Assembly: GCF_030345095.1 (NCBI RefSeq)
Contig: NZ_CP128360.1
Coordinates: forward strand, 4,960,001 to 5,024,000
Source of the DNA: Solwaraspora sp. WMMA2056
GTDB lineage: Bacteria; Actinomycetota; Actinomycetes; Mycobacteriales; Micromonosporaceae
Length of the DNA: 64,000 nucleotides
Direction: 5' to 3'
The translations under genes were made by a program, and so were the position numbers. Each line of letters opens with the position of its first letter. Position 1 is the first letter of the stretch. Below the pieces are notes generated by a model. That model saw nothing but the letters and a program-made list of their open reading frames with translations, did not search any database and was not told the origin of the DNA. This document shows positions 6,936-18,100 of this stretch, piece after piece.

Positions 6936-9515
6936 TCAGGCGCCGCGCAGGGTGGCCCCGAGCCGCGTAGCGGCCTCGGCGACCGCGCCGTCGCGGGCCG
7001 CCACCGCCTCCTCCACAGTCAGCGTGCGGTCCGGGGCCCGGAACACCAGCTTGTACGCCAGAGACTTGCGCCCGGCGCCGAGCTGCTCGCCGGCGTACAC
7101 GTCGAAGAGCCGGACCGATTCGAGCAGCTCGCCGGCACCGGCCACCAGCGCGGCGCGGACCTGCGCCGCCGGGGTGGCCTCGTCGACGACCAACGCGACG
7201 TCGATCAACGCCGGCGGGAAGCTGGCGAAGTCCGGTGCCGGCACGACCGGAGCCGGCGGCACCGCGTCCAGGTCCAGCTCCATCGCGCAGGTACGCCGAG
7301 GCAGTTCCAGCGCGGCGACCGCCGCCGGGTGCAGCTCCCCGGCGTGGCCGACCACGACCCCGTCGACCAGCAGCTCGGCGCAGCGGCCGGGATGCCAGGG
7401 TGCGTACTCGCCGGCCCGGACCTCGACCCGGCCGGCCGGGACGCCGGCGGCGTCGAGCACGATCCGGCCGGCTTCGACGGCGTCGGCCCAGCTGGCCGGG
7501 CGTCCGGCACCCCACCAGCCACCCGGGGCCACCTCACCGGCGAGCACCACGGCGACGTGCCACGGCTGGTGCGGTACGGCGGCGTCGGCGGCGGCGAACA
7601 CCGCGTCGTCGGGCCGGTCGTCGACGCCCATCGCCGGTGGCGCGGCAGCGCCCGTGCGGGGCTGGAACACCACGCCGATCTCGTAGAGCGCGACGTCGCG
7701 CTGCCCCCGGCCGATGTTGCGCCGCAGCGTCGCCAGCAGTGGCGGCAGCAGGGTGGTGCGCAGCAGCGGGTCGGTGTCGGCCAGCGGATTGGCCAGCCGG
7801 ACCGCGTCGCGGCGCGGGTCGTCGGCGGGCAGCCCCAGGTCGTCGGCGGCCCGCGGGGAGACGAACGGGTAGCACAGCGCCTCGACGTGGCCGGCTTCGG
7901 CCAGCGCCCGCGCCACCGACCGGCGTCGCCGCTGGGTGGCGGTGAGCCCACGCCCGGCCGGGGCCGGCGGCAAGGCGCTGGGCACGTTGTCGTAGCCGTC
8001 CAGCCGGACCACCTCCTCGACCAGGTCGGCCGGGTCGGTCAGGTCGGGCCGCCAGCTCGGCGGGGCGACGACCAGCGGCGCGGCGCCGTCGTCGGGTGCC
8101 GACGCCGCCGAGGTGGCGGTCGCCGCCCCGGTCGCGACGGTGCTGGCGCTGGCCACTCCGGCCCGCGCGCCGGTCGCCACGGTGCAGCCGACGGCTTCCA
8201 GCAGTTCGACGACCCGCTGCGGCGGGTACGCCACCCCGACCCGGCGGCCCGGCAGCCCGGCGTCGATCACGATCGGGGCCGGTGGGGCGACGTGGTCGAT
8301 GTCGAGGATCTCCGCGCCGGCCTCGCCGCCGGCGTGTTCGGTGAGCAGCCGGACGGCACGGTCGATGGCGACCAGCGGCAGCGCCGGGTCGACGCCGCGT
8401 TCCCACCGCTTGGCGGCCTCGCTGAACAGCTTGTGCCGCCGGGCGGTGCGCCCGACCATCACCGGGTCCCAGTGGGCGGCCTCGAACAGCACGGTACGGG
8501 TGTCGGCGACGACCTCGCTGGTCTCGCCGCCCATCACGGCGGCGAGCGAGATCGGCCCGGTGTCGTCGCAGATCACCATGTCCTCGGCGTCGAGGACCCG
8601 GGCCACCCCGTCCAGGGTGGTCAGCTTCTCCCCCGCGACCGCCCGGCGCACCACCAGCGGGCCGGCGATCCGGTCGGCGTCGAAGGCGTGCATCGGCTGG
8701 CCGAGTTCGAGCATCACGTAGTTGGTGATGTCGACGGCGAGGCTGATGCTGCGTACCCCGGCGGTGGTCAGCCGGCGGACCATCCACTGCGGCGTCGGCG
8801 CGGTCGGGTCGATGCCGCGCACGATCCGGGCGGCGAACCGGTCGCAGCCGACGGTGTCGCGGACCTCGACCGGGTACGCCGGGGTGTCGGTGGCGCCGGG
8901 TGCGTCGACAGCCGCCGGGTCCCGCCACGGTACGCCGAGCGCCTGGGCGAGTTCCCGGACGATCCCGCGTACCGACATGGCGTACCCCCGGTCGGGGGTG
9001 ATCTCGACCTCGACCACGACGTCGTCGAGGCCGACGACGGGCCGGGCGTCGTCGCCGGGCGCGGCGGTGACGTCCGGTGGCAGCACGATGATGCCGGCGT
9101 GGTCGTCGCTGACGCCCAGTTCGCGGGCGGAGCAGATCATGCCGTTGGAGTTGCGCCCGTAGGTTTTGCGGGCGCCGATGGCGAAGCCGCCGGGCAGCAC
9201 CCCGCCGGGCAGGATGACGACGACCTTGTCGCCGGCGGCGAAGTTGGTGGCGCCGCAGACGATTTCCTGTGGTTCGCCGGTGCCGTTGGCGGTGCCGACG
9301 TCGACCCGGCAGAACCGGATCGGCTTCTTGAAGCCGGTGAGTTCCTCGATCTCGCGGACCTCGCCGACGACGAGGGAGCCGGTGACCGAGCCGGCCAGGT
9401 CGACGATGGACTCGACTTCCAGGCCGAGCCCGACGAGGGCGTCTTCGAGCTGCTGCGTCGTCAGGTCGGCGGGCAGGTCGACGTGTTCGCGCAGCCAGGA
9501 GATTGCGATCCGCAT
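6936..9515 (-). CDS. pheT: Phenylalanyl-tRNA synthetase beta subunit
   Basis: The large subunit of the alpha2-beta2 enzyme that charges tRNA-Phe. It is 859 residues, close to normal. It begins MRIAISWLREHVDLP, then has the EMAP/tRNA-binding domain (LVVGEVREIEEL... ICSARELGVSDDHAGI), the B3/B4 editing domain, the B5 domain (ending WRPDLTDPADLVEEVVRLDGYDNVPS), the class II-like core, and the C-terminal anticodon-binding FDX-ACB domain (FPPALIDVALVVDEATPAAQ... FDVYAGEQLGAGRKSLAYKL). An Ala/Ser/Thr-rich insertion near residues 450-485 (VASASTVATGAATATSA) is low-complexity and probably a loop. It follows pheS by three bases and is certainly co-transcribed. Confidence 0.98.
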   Translation of the reverse strand: MRIAISWLREHVDLPADLTTQQLEDALVGLGLEVESIVDLAGSVTGSLVVGEVREIEELTGFKKPIRFCRVDVGTANGTGEPQEIVCGATNFAAGDKVVVILPGGVLPGGFAIGARKTYGRNSNGMICSARELGVSDDHAGIIVLPPDVTAAPGDDARPVVGLDDVVVEVEITPDRGYAMSVRGIVRELAQALGVPWRDPAAVDAPGATDTPAYPVEVRDTVGCDRFAARIVRGIDPTAPTPQWMVRRLTTAGVRSISLAVDITNYVMLELGQPMHAFDADRIAGPLVVRRAVAGEKLTTLDGVARVLDAEDMVICDDTGPISLAAVMGGETSEVVADTRTVLFEAAHWDPVMVGRTARRHKLFSEAAKRWERGVDPALPLVAIDRAVRLLTEHAGGEAGAEILDIDHVAPPAPIVIDAGLPGRRVGVAYPPQRVVELLEAVGCTVATGARAGVASASTVATGAATATSAASAPDDGAAPLVVAPPSWRPDLTDPADLVEEVVRLDGYDNVPSALPPAPAGRGLTATQRRRRSVARALAEAGHVEALCYPFVSPRAADDLGLPADDPRRDAVRLANPLADTDPLLRTTLLPPLLATLRRNIGRGQRDVALYEIGVVFQPRTGAAAPPAMGVDDRPDDAVFAAADAAVPHQPWHVAVVLAGEVAPGGWWGAGRPASWADAVEAGRIVLDAAGVPAGRVEVRAGEYAPWHPGRCAELLVDGVVVGHAGELHPAAVAALELPRRTCAMELDLDAVPPAPVVPAPDFASFPPALIDVALVVDEATPAAQVRAALVAGAGELLESVRLFDVYAGEQLGAGRKSLAYKLVFRAPDRTLTVEEAVAARDGAVAEAATRLGATLRGA

Positions 9516-9518
9516 GAT

Positions 9519-10610
<1,092 letters not shown>

Positions 10611-10634
10611 TCACCGGGGCCGATGACCGGCAAG

Positions 10635-10640
10635 AGTCTA
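10635..10640 (-). promoter_or_regulatory. Possible -10 element for pheST
   Basis: On the minus strand TAGACT fits the TANNNT -10 pattern and would start a leader of roughly 50 bases ahead of pheS. No clear -35 box and no Phe-rich leader peptide were found. Confidence 0.35.
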
Positions 10641-10710
10641 CGGACGCGCGGCGTTGCCGCAGCCCGCCGGTGGGTGCCAGGGAGCAGGGTGGTGTCGGTT
10701 CAGCCCTGCT

Positions 10711-10730
10711 GCCCGCCGGAACCGGCGGGC
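10711..10730 (-). terminator. Hairpin downstream of the rRNA methyltransferase gene
   Basis: GCCCGCCGG and CCGGCGGGC are separated by two bases, a perfect nine-bp stem 74 bases beyond the methyltransferase stop. It lacks a U-tract. It may separate the infC-to-methyltransferase transcript from pheST, or be only a processing hairpin. Confidence 0.45.
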
Positions 10731-10803
10731 CGGGTAAACAGCTGACGAGGTGGCACACCGCAACCACGGCGCCGGTGACGGCGCATCGGCTGGTCGCTGA
10801 CGC

Positions 10804-11700
10804 TCATCGCGGGGGCCTTCCTGGGCGCTGTGCTCTGGCCGAAGTGTACAGGCAGACGGCGGCGGCGGCAGCCAGGTTCAGGCTCTCGGCGCGCCCGTAC
10901 AGCGGGACCCGGACCCGGGCGTCGGCGCGGTCGACCAGTTCAACGGGCAGGCCGTGGGCCTCGGTGCCGAAGAGCCAGGCGGTGGGCGCGGCCAGCGCCC
11001 CGGAGTCGGCGAGGTCGTCGAGGTCGGTGTCGCCGTGGCCGGTGGTGGCCAGCACCCGCAGGCCGGCGGCGCGGAGCGCGTCGACGGCGTGGGCCGGGTC
11101 GTCGTGGCGGACCACGTCGAGGTGGAACAGGCTGCCGGCGCTGGCCCGGACGCACTTGCCGTTGTAGGGGTCGACGGCGGCACCGGCGAAGATCACCGCG
11201 CCGGCTCCGGCGGCGTCGGCGGTGCGCAGGACGGTGCCGGCGTTGCCGGGGTCGCGGATCTCGGCGAGGGCGGCGACCAGGGTGGGGCGCCGGCCCAGCG
11301 CGGCGTCGAGGGTGACGTCGACGTGGTCGCAGACGGCGACGACGCCCTGCGGGGTGACGGTCTCGGTCAGCGCGGTGAGGGCGTCGTCGTCGACGGTGGA
11401 GACGGTGGCACCGGTGGCGGCCGCCGCGTCGACGAGGTCGGCGTACCGGTGCAGGCCGGCGGCGGTGGTGAACAGTTCCCGGACCACGCCCGGCGCGGCG
11501 AGGGCTTCGCGGACCGCCTGCGGGCCTTCGGCGAGGAAGCGCCGCGTGGCGTCGCGGTCGCGGCGGCGGTGCAGCCGCCGGGCGGCCACGATCCTGGGGG
11601 TACGGGTGGTGAACGGTGCCGCTGTCCGCCCGCCCGGGGACTGGCCCGTTGCCTCGGCCGGAACGTGGTCGAGGCGTCCGGCTGGCCGTGGTGCGGTCAT
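10804..11700 (-). CDS. SpoU/TrmH-family RNA 2'-O-methyltransferase
   Basis: An SPOUT-class enzyme that probably methylates a ribose 2'-OH in rRNA or tRNA with SAM. Residues about 30-110 form the substrate-binding domain (RDATRRFLAEGPQAVREAL), and the knotted catalytic domain follows: motif 1 is LAEIRDPGNAGTVLRTADA with the catalytic Asn and Arg, motif 2 is WLFGTEAHGLP, and motif 3 is RVPLYGRAESLNLAAAAAVC. The ATG at 11700 is preferred, giving 298 residues, because an upstream extension to 11952 would overlap rplT. It sits between rplT and pheS, as in many actinobacteria. The exact target nucleotide cannot be deduced. Confidence 0.92.
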   Translation of the reverse strand: MTAPRPAGRLDHVPAEATGQSPGGRTAAPFTTRTPRIVAARRLHRRRDRDATRRFLAEGPQAVREALAAPGVVRELFTTAAGLHRYADLVDAAAATGATVSTVDDDALTALTETVTPQGVVAVCDHVDVTLDAALGRRPTLVAALAEIRDPGNAGTVLRTADAAGAGAVIFAGAAVDPYNGKCVRASAGSLFHLDVVRHDDPAHAVDALRAAGLRVLATTGHGDTDLDDLADSGALAAPTAWLFGTEAHGLPVELVDRADARVRVPLYGRAESLNLAAAAAVCLYTSARAQRPGRPPR

Positions 11701-11818
11701 GCCGGACGCCTCGTTTCGTGCCGTGTGTCGTGCTGTGTGCTGTTGCGCTTCGCGGCTGGTGCCGCGGTGCGCGTGCTGCTGCTCGCCTGCCGCTGTGCGC
11801 GGATCAGGTTCGTGCGGG

Positions 11819-12211
11819 TCAGGCGGCCTGGGCCGCCGCGCCGCCGGTGCCTTCGGCGGCCACTGCGGTACGGGCCACCTCGACCAGCGCCGCGAAGGCG
11901 GGGGCGTCGTTGACCGCGAGATCGGCGAGGATCTTGCGGTCGACCTCGACACCCGCCAGGCGCAGGCCCTGGATGAGCCGGTTGTAGGTCATCCCGTTGG
12001 CGCGGGCCGCCGCGTTGATCCGGGTGATCCACAACTGCCGGAAGTCGCCCTTGCGGTCACGACGGTCCCGGTAGGCGTACTGCATCGAGTGCAGCACCTG
12101 CTCCTTGGCCTTGCGGTACAGCCGGGAGCGCTGGCCCCGGTAGCCGCTGGCGTCCTCCAGCAGGGTACGGCGCTTCTTCTGAGCGTTGACGGACCGCTTG
12201 ACGCGTGCCAT
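11819..12211 (-). CDS. rplT: 50S ribosomal protein L20
   Basis: L20 is an early-assembly protein of the large ribosomal subunit. The start [15 protein letters not shown], the block [16 protein letters not shown] and the motif [18 protein letters not shown] are diagnostic. Its 130 residues include a short Ala-rich C-terminal tail beyond the conserved core, common in actinobacteria. It is the third gene of the infC-rpmI-rplT operon, 31 bases after rpmI. Confidence 0.98.
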   Translation of the reverse strand: MARVKRSVNAQKKRRTLLEDASGYRGQRSRLYRKAKEQVLHSMQYAYRDRRDRKGDFRQLWITRINAAARANGMTYNRLIQGLRLAGVEVDRKILADLAVNDAPAFAALVEVARTAVAAEGTGGAAAQAA

Positions 12212-12242
12212 TTCACCTACTCCTTCAGGTCAGTGGCGCGCG

Positions 12243-12437
12243 TCAGCGGCCGAGCAGCTTCTTGATGCGCTTGACGTCGGCCGGGGACACCTCGACGGTG
12301 CCGGTGAGCCGACGGGTCCGGGTGGAGGGCTTGCCCTCCAGCAGGTGGCGCTTGCCGGCCTGCTCGGACAGGATCTTGCCCCGTCCGGTCACCTTGACCC
12401 GCTTACCCATGCCGGTGTGCGGCTTCATCTTTGGCAT
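12243..12437 (-). CDS. rpmI: 50S ribosomal protein L35
   Basis: A 64-residue basic ribosomal protein beginning [20 protein letters not shown] and ending [12 protein letters not shown]. The ATG at 12437 is the family start; a longer open frame reaches 12515 but would run into infC. It lies between infC and rplT in the conserved operon. Confidence 0.98.
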   Translation of the reverse strand: MPKMKPHTGMGKRVKVTGRGKILSEQAGKRHLLEGKPSTRTRRLTGTVEVSPADVKRIKKLLGR

Positions 12438-12456
12438 TTGTTGCGTCTCTCCCCTG

Positions 12457-13089
12457 TCACTCGCCGGTGTTGCCGGCGGGTTCGACCTCGGCGGCCGGTG
12501 TTCCCTCGGCGACACCGTCGCGCGGTTCGCGGCCGGGTCCGACCCGGGCCGCGGTGGCGGCGGCCGCCGCTGCCTTGGTGGCCCGGTGCGGGGCCAGCAC
12601 CATGATCATGTTCCGGCCGTCCTGCTTGGGGGCGGCCTCGACGTACCCCAGATCCGAGATCTCCGATTCGAGCCGGCGCAGCAGCCGGTAGCCCAGCTCC
12701 GGTCGGCTCTGCTCCCGACCACGGAACATGATCGTGACCTTGACCTTGTCGCCGGCCTTGAGGAACCGCACCACGTGACCCTTCTTGGTCTCGTAGTCGT
12801 GCGGATCGATCTTGGGCCGGAGCTTCATTTCCTTGATGACGGTCTGCTGCTGGTTACGCCGCGCTTCGCGCGCCTTGAGTGCGCTCTCGTACTTGAACTT
12901 GCCGAAGTCCATGAGCTTGCACACCGGCGGGCGCGCCATCGGCGCAACCTCAACCAGGTCCAGGTCGACGTCCGCGGCCAGCTGCAGGGCGCGCTCCAGC
13001 GGGACGATGCCCACCTGCTCACCTTCAGGGCCGACCAGTCGGACCTCACGTGCCCGGATCTGCTCGTTCACGCGTGGTTCGACGCTGAT
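12457..13089 (-). CDS. infC: Translation initiation factor IF-3, probable AUC start
   Basis: IF-3 binds the 30S subunit and checks start-codon pairing. The 210-residue protein has the N-domain ([40 protein letters not shown]) and the C-domain ([49 protein letters not shown]). The conserved N-terminus [10 protein letters not shown] is not preceded by a usual start; AGGAGG lies four bases before an ATC codon at 13089. A rare start such as AUC or AUU is a known autoregulatory feature of infC, since IF-3 discriminates against such codons. The longer in-frame extension to 13239 crosses a leader hairpin and is rejected. Confidence 0.93.
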   Translation of the reverse strand: MSVEPRVNEQIRAREVRLVGPEGEQVGIVPLERALQLAADVDLDLVEVAPMARPPVCKLMDFGKFKYESALKAREARRNQQQTVIKEMKLRPKIDPHDYETKKGHVVRFLKAGDKVKVTIMFRGREQSRPELGYRLLRRLESEISDLGYVEAAPKQDGRNMIMVLAPHRATKAAAAAATAARVGPGREPRDGVAEGTPAAEVEPAGNTGE

Positions 13090-13171
13090 GGGGCCTCCTC
13101 GAGTCGTAATCTGCGTGGTGCCGTCGCCCGCCGCAGGCACCCCCCGGTTGGGGACACCTGGGGAAAGCAGA

Positions 13172-13197
13172 AGGCCCTGGCACACATGCCAGGGCCT
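13172..13197 (-). promoter_or_regulatory. Leader stem-loop upstream of infC
   Basis: AGGCCCTGGCA and TGCCAGGGCCT form a perfect 11-bp stem with a four-base loop about 80 bases before the infC start, followed by a pyrimidine-rich stretch containing TTT. It lies in a 400-bp gene-free region (13090-13491) and could be an attenuator or an mRNA-stability element of the infC-rpmI-rplT transcript. A TTGACA hexamer is present on the same strand at 13393-13388, but no well-spaced -10 was seen. Confidence 0.5.
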
Positions 13198-13491
13198 GCT
13201 CGACCGGTCAGCTGACGCCGTCGACGGCGTCGACCCCACAGGCGGCGGGGATCCGTCGCGTGTCGGGTGACCGGACCCGACCGCTGGAGGTTGATCCGCG
13301 ATGCGGGTGGGAGCAGGCGCTCCGCTTTCGTGACCGCCGCCGACCAGGCTCCGACAGGAGCGCGGGACGGCGACAGCATGGTCGACTTGTCAACGATACC
13401 AGGCGCACCGCAAACCGTGGGCCAGGCCCACCCTCGGCCTGGCGAACTCACCGCCTGGTGGCGACGGTCGCCCGTGGCGGTGTGGCGGGGC

Positions 13492-14028
13492 TCAGCCGTT
13501 CGTGGCGGCGGCGTGCAGCGCCCGCAGGGCGCGGACGGCCTCGACGGCGTGCTCCCGGTCGACCGCCTGCAACGCCAGCACCGGGACCAGCTCGTCGTCG
13601 CGCAACTCCAGGCTGGCCCAGGCGGCGTCCCGGTCGAACCGCACCGCGACCACGAGCTCCCACGGCAGCTCGTACGAGCGCAGGACGTTGCGGACCCGGA
13701 TCCCGGCGGCGTCGGCGGCGACCCGGGGCCGGGTGAACATCAGGATGATCAGTGCACCGAGCACGCCCAGGCCGATCATCGCCGCCTGGTCGCCACGCTG
13801 GAAGGTGCCGAGGTTCTCCCCGGTGGAGCCGGTCAGGCCGAAGCTGACGGTCGTGAACACCACCACCAGCGCGGCCGCCAACGACCAGCACATCACCCGG
13901 ATCCGGCGCGGCCGGACGACCACGTTGCCCGTACCCCCCGGGGCGGGCGTCGCCGTCGGTGGGGACTCCTTTGTCAGCTCGTCTGCCACCCGCCCAAGTC
14001 TGCCACCCTGCGACGCGGCGCCGACCAC
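13492..14028 (-). CDS. PH-domain-like membrane protein
   Basis: A 178-residue protein with a cytosolic N-terminal tail rich in Pro and Thr, two transmembrane segments (about residues 46-66, VMCWSLAAALVVVFTTVSFGL, and 82-98, MIGLGVLGALIILMF), and a C-terminal domain resembling the bacterial PH domain (DAAGIRVRNVLRSYELPWELVVAVRFDRDAAW then ELRDDELVPVLAL). Such proteins are common and poorly characterised in actinobacteria. The start is either the GTG at 14028 or an internal GTG at 13989; neither has a strong ribosome site. It ends about 400 bases upstream of the infC start. The second copy of the palindromic repeat lies just upstream. Confidence 0.75.
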   Translation of the reverse strand: MVGAASQGGRLGRVADELTKESPPTATPAPGGTGNVVVRPRRIRVMCWSLAAALVVVFTTVSFGLTGSTGENLGTFQRGDQAAMIGLGVLGALIILMFTRPRVAADAAGIRVRNVLRSYELPWELVVAVRFDRDAAWASLELRDDELVPVLALQAVDREHAVEAVRALRALHAAATNG

Positions 14029-14044
14029 AGCAGGTCCCCCGCCG

Positions 14045-14120
14045 CCGCGATCTTGCAGTTATCGAGAGTTTTTGTCGCTTTTGTCCATCGATTTCTGCAA
14101 GATCGTCGCGATCTTGGGAG
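14045..14120 (-). repeat. Dispersed palindromic repeat, copy 2
   Basis: A 76-bp copy of the element at 3122-3200 in inverse orientation. On the minus strand it begins CTCCCAAGATC and ends AACTGCAAGATCGCGG. The arms are kept while the centre has diverged. It overlaps the last codons and the TAA stop of the DMT transporter gene, so the repeat supplies that protein's C-terminus. Confidence 0.8.
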
Positions 14121-15135
14121 TCGGAGGGGTGGTGCGGGCAGGCTGACGGGCACCCCGGCCGGAGACGACCACCGCGACGATGATCAGTGCCGCGCCGGCC
14201 AGCAGTCCCCAACTGGCACCGGGTCCGCCGGGGACGGCTACGTCGATCAGCAGCGCGCCGACGAGCTGGCCGGCGACCACCCCGAGACCGGTCCGCAGCA
14301 CCCCCACCGACCGGACCCCGACCAGCAGCGCCACCACGATGCCCACCCCGAACAGCCCACCGAGGTAGAGGTACCACTCGCCCGGCCAGGGACGGCCAAC
14401 AGCCGCCCCGTACGCCCCCAGCAGGCCGGCGGCGATCAGCACCAACGGGGTACTGACCACGAAGTTCGCCACGATGCCCATGGCGGTGGTGCTGGCCGCC
14501 GACACCCGGCCGTTGAGCGCGGACTGGATCGACACCGCCAGCCCACCGACGACGGCGAGCACGATCAACCCGACCGCAAACTGCCCCACCGGCCGCCCCA
14601 GCTGGGCCACCACGACCGCGCCGACGCCGAGCAGCGCCCCGGCCAGCCGGGGACCGGTGACCGCGAGCCGGCCGGCGGGCGCCAGCCCGACCCGGTCCAC
14701 GACGAGCCCGCCGAGGCTGTTGCCGGCCACCTGGGCGATGGTCAGCACCGCCACCCCGAGCACCGGCACCGCGTAGGTGGCGGTGGTGACGAAGAACGCC
14801 CCGCCGATCCCACCCAGGTACGTCCACCAGGGCAGCCGGGCCGCCCGCAGGGTGCGCAGCCCGGACCGCATCGACGGCAGGAGCACCAGTCCGGCGGCGA
14901 CCAGCAGGGAGCCGCCGATGTTGTTGGCGACCGCGCCGATGGCGGCGCTGCCCATCCGGGCGCCGAGTTCGGCGTTGACCGCGCTCTGCGAGGCGGACGC
15001 GACGCCGCCGAGGCCGGCGACGACCAGCGCCAGCCAGGGCGCCAGCACCCCGGGAAGGCGGCGCGCCGCCGGCCGTACGGTGGGTGGCGGATCGTCCGGT
15101 GTGCTCACCCACCCACTGTCACAGCCGGCCGCCAC
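14059..15135 (-). CDS. DMT-family transporter (DUF606/YdcZ-like)
   Basis: An integral membrane protein of 358 residues made of two YdcZ-like halves with about ten hydrophobic segments: for example LAPWLALVVAGLGGVASA, IGAVANNIGGSLLVAAGL and, in the second half, FAVGLIVLAVVGGLAVSIQSALN. The motif SQSAVNAELG in the first half is mirrored by SIQSALNGRV in the second, showing internal duplication. The substrate is unknown. The last 18 or so residues (KIATILQKSMDKSDKNSR) are encoded by the palindromic repeat and are hydrophilic, so a repeat insertion seems to have replaced the original C-terminus. A GTG at 15108 (VSTPDD) is an alternative start. Confidence 0.85.
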   Translation of the reverse strand: MAAGCDSGWVSTPDDPPPTVRPAARRLPGVLAPWLALVVAGLGGVASASQSAVNAELGARMGSAAIGAVANNIGGSLLVAAGLVLLPSMRSGLRTLRAARLPWWTYLGGIGGAFFVTTATYAVPVLGVAVLTIAQVAGNSLGGLVVDRVGLAPAGRLAVTGPRLAGALLGVGAVVVAQLGRPVGQFAVGLIVLAVVGGLAVSIQSALNGRVSAASTTAMGIVANFVVSTPLVLIAAGLLGAYGAAVGRPWPGEWYLYLGGLFGVGIVVALLVGVRSVGVLRTGLGVVAGQLVGALLIDVAVPGGPGASWGLLAGAALIIVAVVVSGRGARQPARTTPPTPKIATILQKSMDKSDKNSR

Positions 15136-15180
15136 CGGTGTCTGTGACCGAGATCGCCGCCGCCGGGTCCGTACCGCCGG

Positions 15181-18100
15181 TCATTGGAAGTCGATCCGGT
15201 AGGTCCGGGTCCGGGTGCCGTCCTCGCTGGTCACCACCACGGTCGCGGTCGGCGCGTCGGGCTGCGCCTGGGTGACGGTCAGGTCGGCGTACGGGTCGGC
15301 GGGGGTCGCGTCGACCTGCCCGGGGCGCTCACCCGCCGGTACGGCGTACTGCGTGCGCCCGGGGTCGAAGTCGGCCAGCGGCACCCCGTCGACGGCGATG
15401 CTCCCGGCGTCGGCGACCGCCGACGTGCCCGGCGCGGCCACCACGACCTCGATCTCACTGAGCGTCATGTGCCGGTCCGGGTGGGCGGTGAGGAGCAGCC
15501 GGACCGCGTCGGTGGTGGCGGTGACCGGCACGTCGACCACCGGCGCGGTCGGCGTCGGCGTCGGTACGGTGACCGGCTCCCCGGCGTCGACCCAGTTGCC
15601 GGCGCCGTCGCGCAGCTGGGCGGTGACGCTGCGGGCGTAGCTGTCCGAGCCGTCGCGGTAGAAGTGGACCCGGACCCGGTTGAGGGTGTGTTCCCGGGGC
15701 AGGGTGACGGTGAGGGTGTCGGTGGCGTTCTTGGTGCCGGAGCGCCAGTTGGACCAGGCCTTGTCGGTGAGGTTGCCGTTGGTCAGGCCCACCGTGGAGT
15801 AGCCGGGTTCGGTGAAGCTGGCCTCGACCCCGGCGACCGGCGTGGTCGCCTCGACCGGCGCGGTGACCTGGACCCGTACCGTCGCGGGCAGGGTGACGCC
15901 GGCACCGGCGTCGGCGCGGCCGGTGAGGGTGACCACTCCGACCTCGTCGAAGGCGCCGGGCGGTGCGGTGTCCCAGTCGACCGGCCGGGTCACCGTGATC
16001 CCCTGGCTCGACGTCGCGGTGACGGTGGCCGGCAGGTCGGGGGTGCCGCCGACGAACGTCTTGGCCCGGGTCGGCACGGTGGATTCGAGAGTGTCGACCA
16101 CGACGGTGGCCCGGGCGAGGTGGGTGCGGCCCTGGGCGTCGACGACGCGGCCGGTGACCGCGACGGTGCCGGTCTCGCGCCACCGGACCGGGGCGATGTC
16201 GCGCCAGGTCACCGGCAGTGCGCCCCGGGGTCCGTCCGGGTGCACCGGGACCACCGTCGCCGGCAGCGTCGGCGCGACCCCGGGGGTGGTGAACAGCTCG
16301 ACCGGGGTGAGGCCGACCACCCGTTCGTCGATGATCCGCCAGCGCTGGTTGGCGCCGGAGTTCGGCAGCCAGACGGAGACGGCGGCACCGTCGTTGGTGG
16401 CCTGACCGCCGACGTCGAGCAGCCGACCGGTGGCGACGTTGACGACGGTGTACGTGCCGTCGCCGGTGGTGGAGAGGATCCACTGCGCCTGCGGACCGGG
16501 CGTGCCGGTGGCGTCGACCAGGGTGGCGGTGTCGTCGACGACGGCGAGCCAGCGGTCACCGTCGACGGTGCCGACGGTGTAGCGGGCCCGGTTGTCGTAG
16601 CCGTCGGTCAGCCGGGTGAGCTGCCACAGCTGTTCGGGGGCCTGCGGCACGTCGGTGCGGATCACCAGGGCGGAGCCGGACGGGGTCAGCGACCGTCCGC
16701 TCGGCACGCCCTGCAGCCGGTAGACGTGGGTGTCGCGGATCAGGGTCTCGTCGAGCAGGACACCGGAGACGCCGTCGATCAGGAAGGTGGTCACCGACTG
16801 GGCCGGCACGTCCAGGCTGGCGGCGCGGTCGCGGACCGGGACCGGGGTGCCGGTGCGCAGCGCACCGTCGGCGCTGGTCACCACCGGGGTGACGGTGGCG
16901 TCGGCGGTGACGGTGCGAAACGCCGACAGGTCCAACCGGACGGTACGGGCGGCGGTGGTCGCGTTGACGTGCACGACGGTTGCCCGTTTGCCGGTGGCGA
17001 GGGCGGCGACGCTGTCCGGGTCGTCGACGGCCATCAGCCGGTCGCCGGGGCGGATGTGGTGGGTGAAGTTGCGCAGCGTGTCGAACTTGGTGTTGGTGTA
17101 GATGGGGCAGGTCTGCAGGGTGTCGGTGGCCGTGCAGTCGAACGGCACCTGGATGCTGCCCCAGTTGGATCCGGCCGGGAACTCGCCGCCGGGGGCCATG
17201 TTGTCGTAGTCCTCGACGGGCTGCCAGAGCACCCAGGCCGCCGGTTCCAGCTCCCGCAGGTCGTCGACGACGTTGCGGGCGATGCCGAGGCCGGGCAGCA
17301 TGCTGGTGAAGTCCTGCCCGCCGCTGCCGTAGGAACCCTCCACCTCGCTCATCCACAGTGGCTTGCCTTCGGCCTTGGCGAGGTCGCGGACGGCGGTGCG
17401 CTGCCCGGTGCCGTACGTGTGGACGTTGAGCTGGGCGATCCGCGCCCGGGTCGCGGCGCTGTAGGCGTTCCAGTTGGTCAGGAACGTGCCCGGGTTGGTC
17501 TCGTCCATCGCGGCGATGGCGGTGTCGCTGCCGGCGGCCCGCAGCGCGGCGTCGACGGCGGCGATGACCTGCTGCTGGCTGGTCGGCCCGGCGTGGGCAC
17601 CTTCCTGGCGGCCGCCGACCGGCTGGCCGTCGGGGCCGAGCCGGGTCGACCAGTACGGGGTGTTCGGCTCGTTGAGCGGGTCGATGGTGGCGACGTCGAT
17701 GCCGTGTGCCTGTTCCAGGTGCTCGGTGACGCGGACCAGGTAGGTGGCGAAGTCGTCGACGGTGTCCGGGCGGATCTGGTCGGTGGTGGCGTCGAAGCCG
17801 CCGGAGACGTACCCGCTGACGGTCTGGAACCACGGCGGCGAGTTGCTGAACGTCTCCCAGTGGGTGACGTCGGCCTTGATCCGGTCCACCCACCAGCGTT
17901 GCGCCGGGTCGGCGGCCCAGTTCCAGTGGGTCGGGTCGTCCGGGTTCCACCAGTCGCGGTCGGTGCGGGTGGTGCCTTCGGGCGCCTGCCACCAGCCGGG
18001 TACGGCGCCGCCGGGGCGCAGGTAGTCGGGCACGTCGGGGGCGTTGCCGCCGCCGATGTTGTAGCGGGCGATGTTGAGGTTGAGTCCGTCGTCGCCGAAG

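Noticed and set aside
12457-13239. An IF-3 extension starting at 13239.
   Set aside because: The extra 50 codons run through the leader stem-loop and are not conserved in IF-3.
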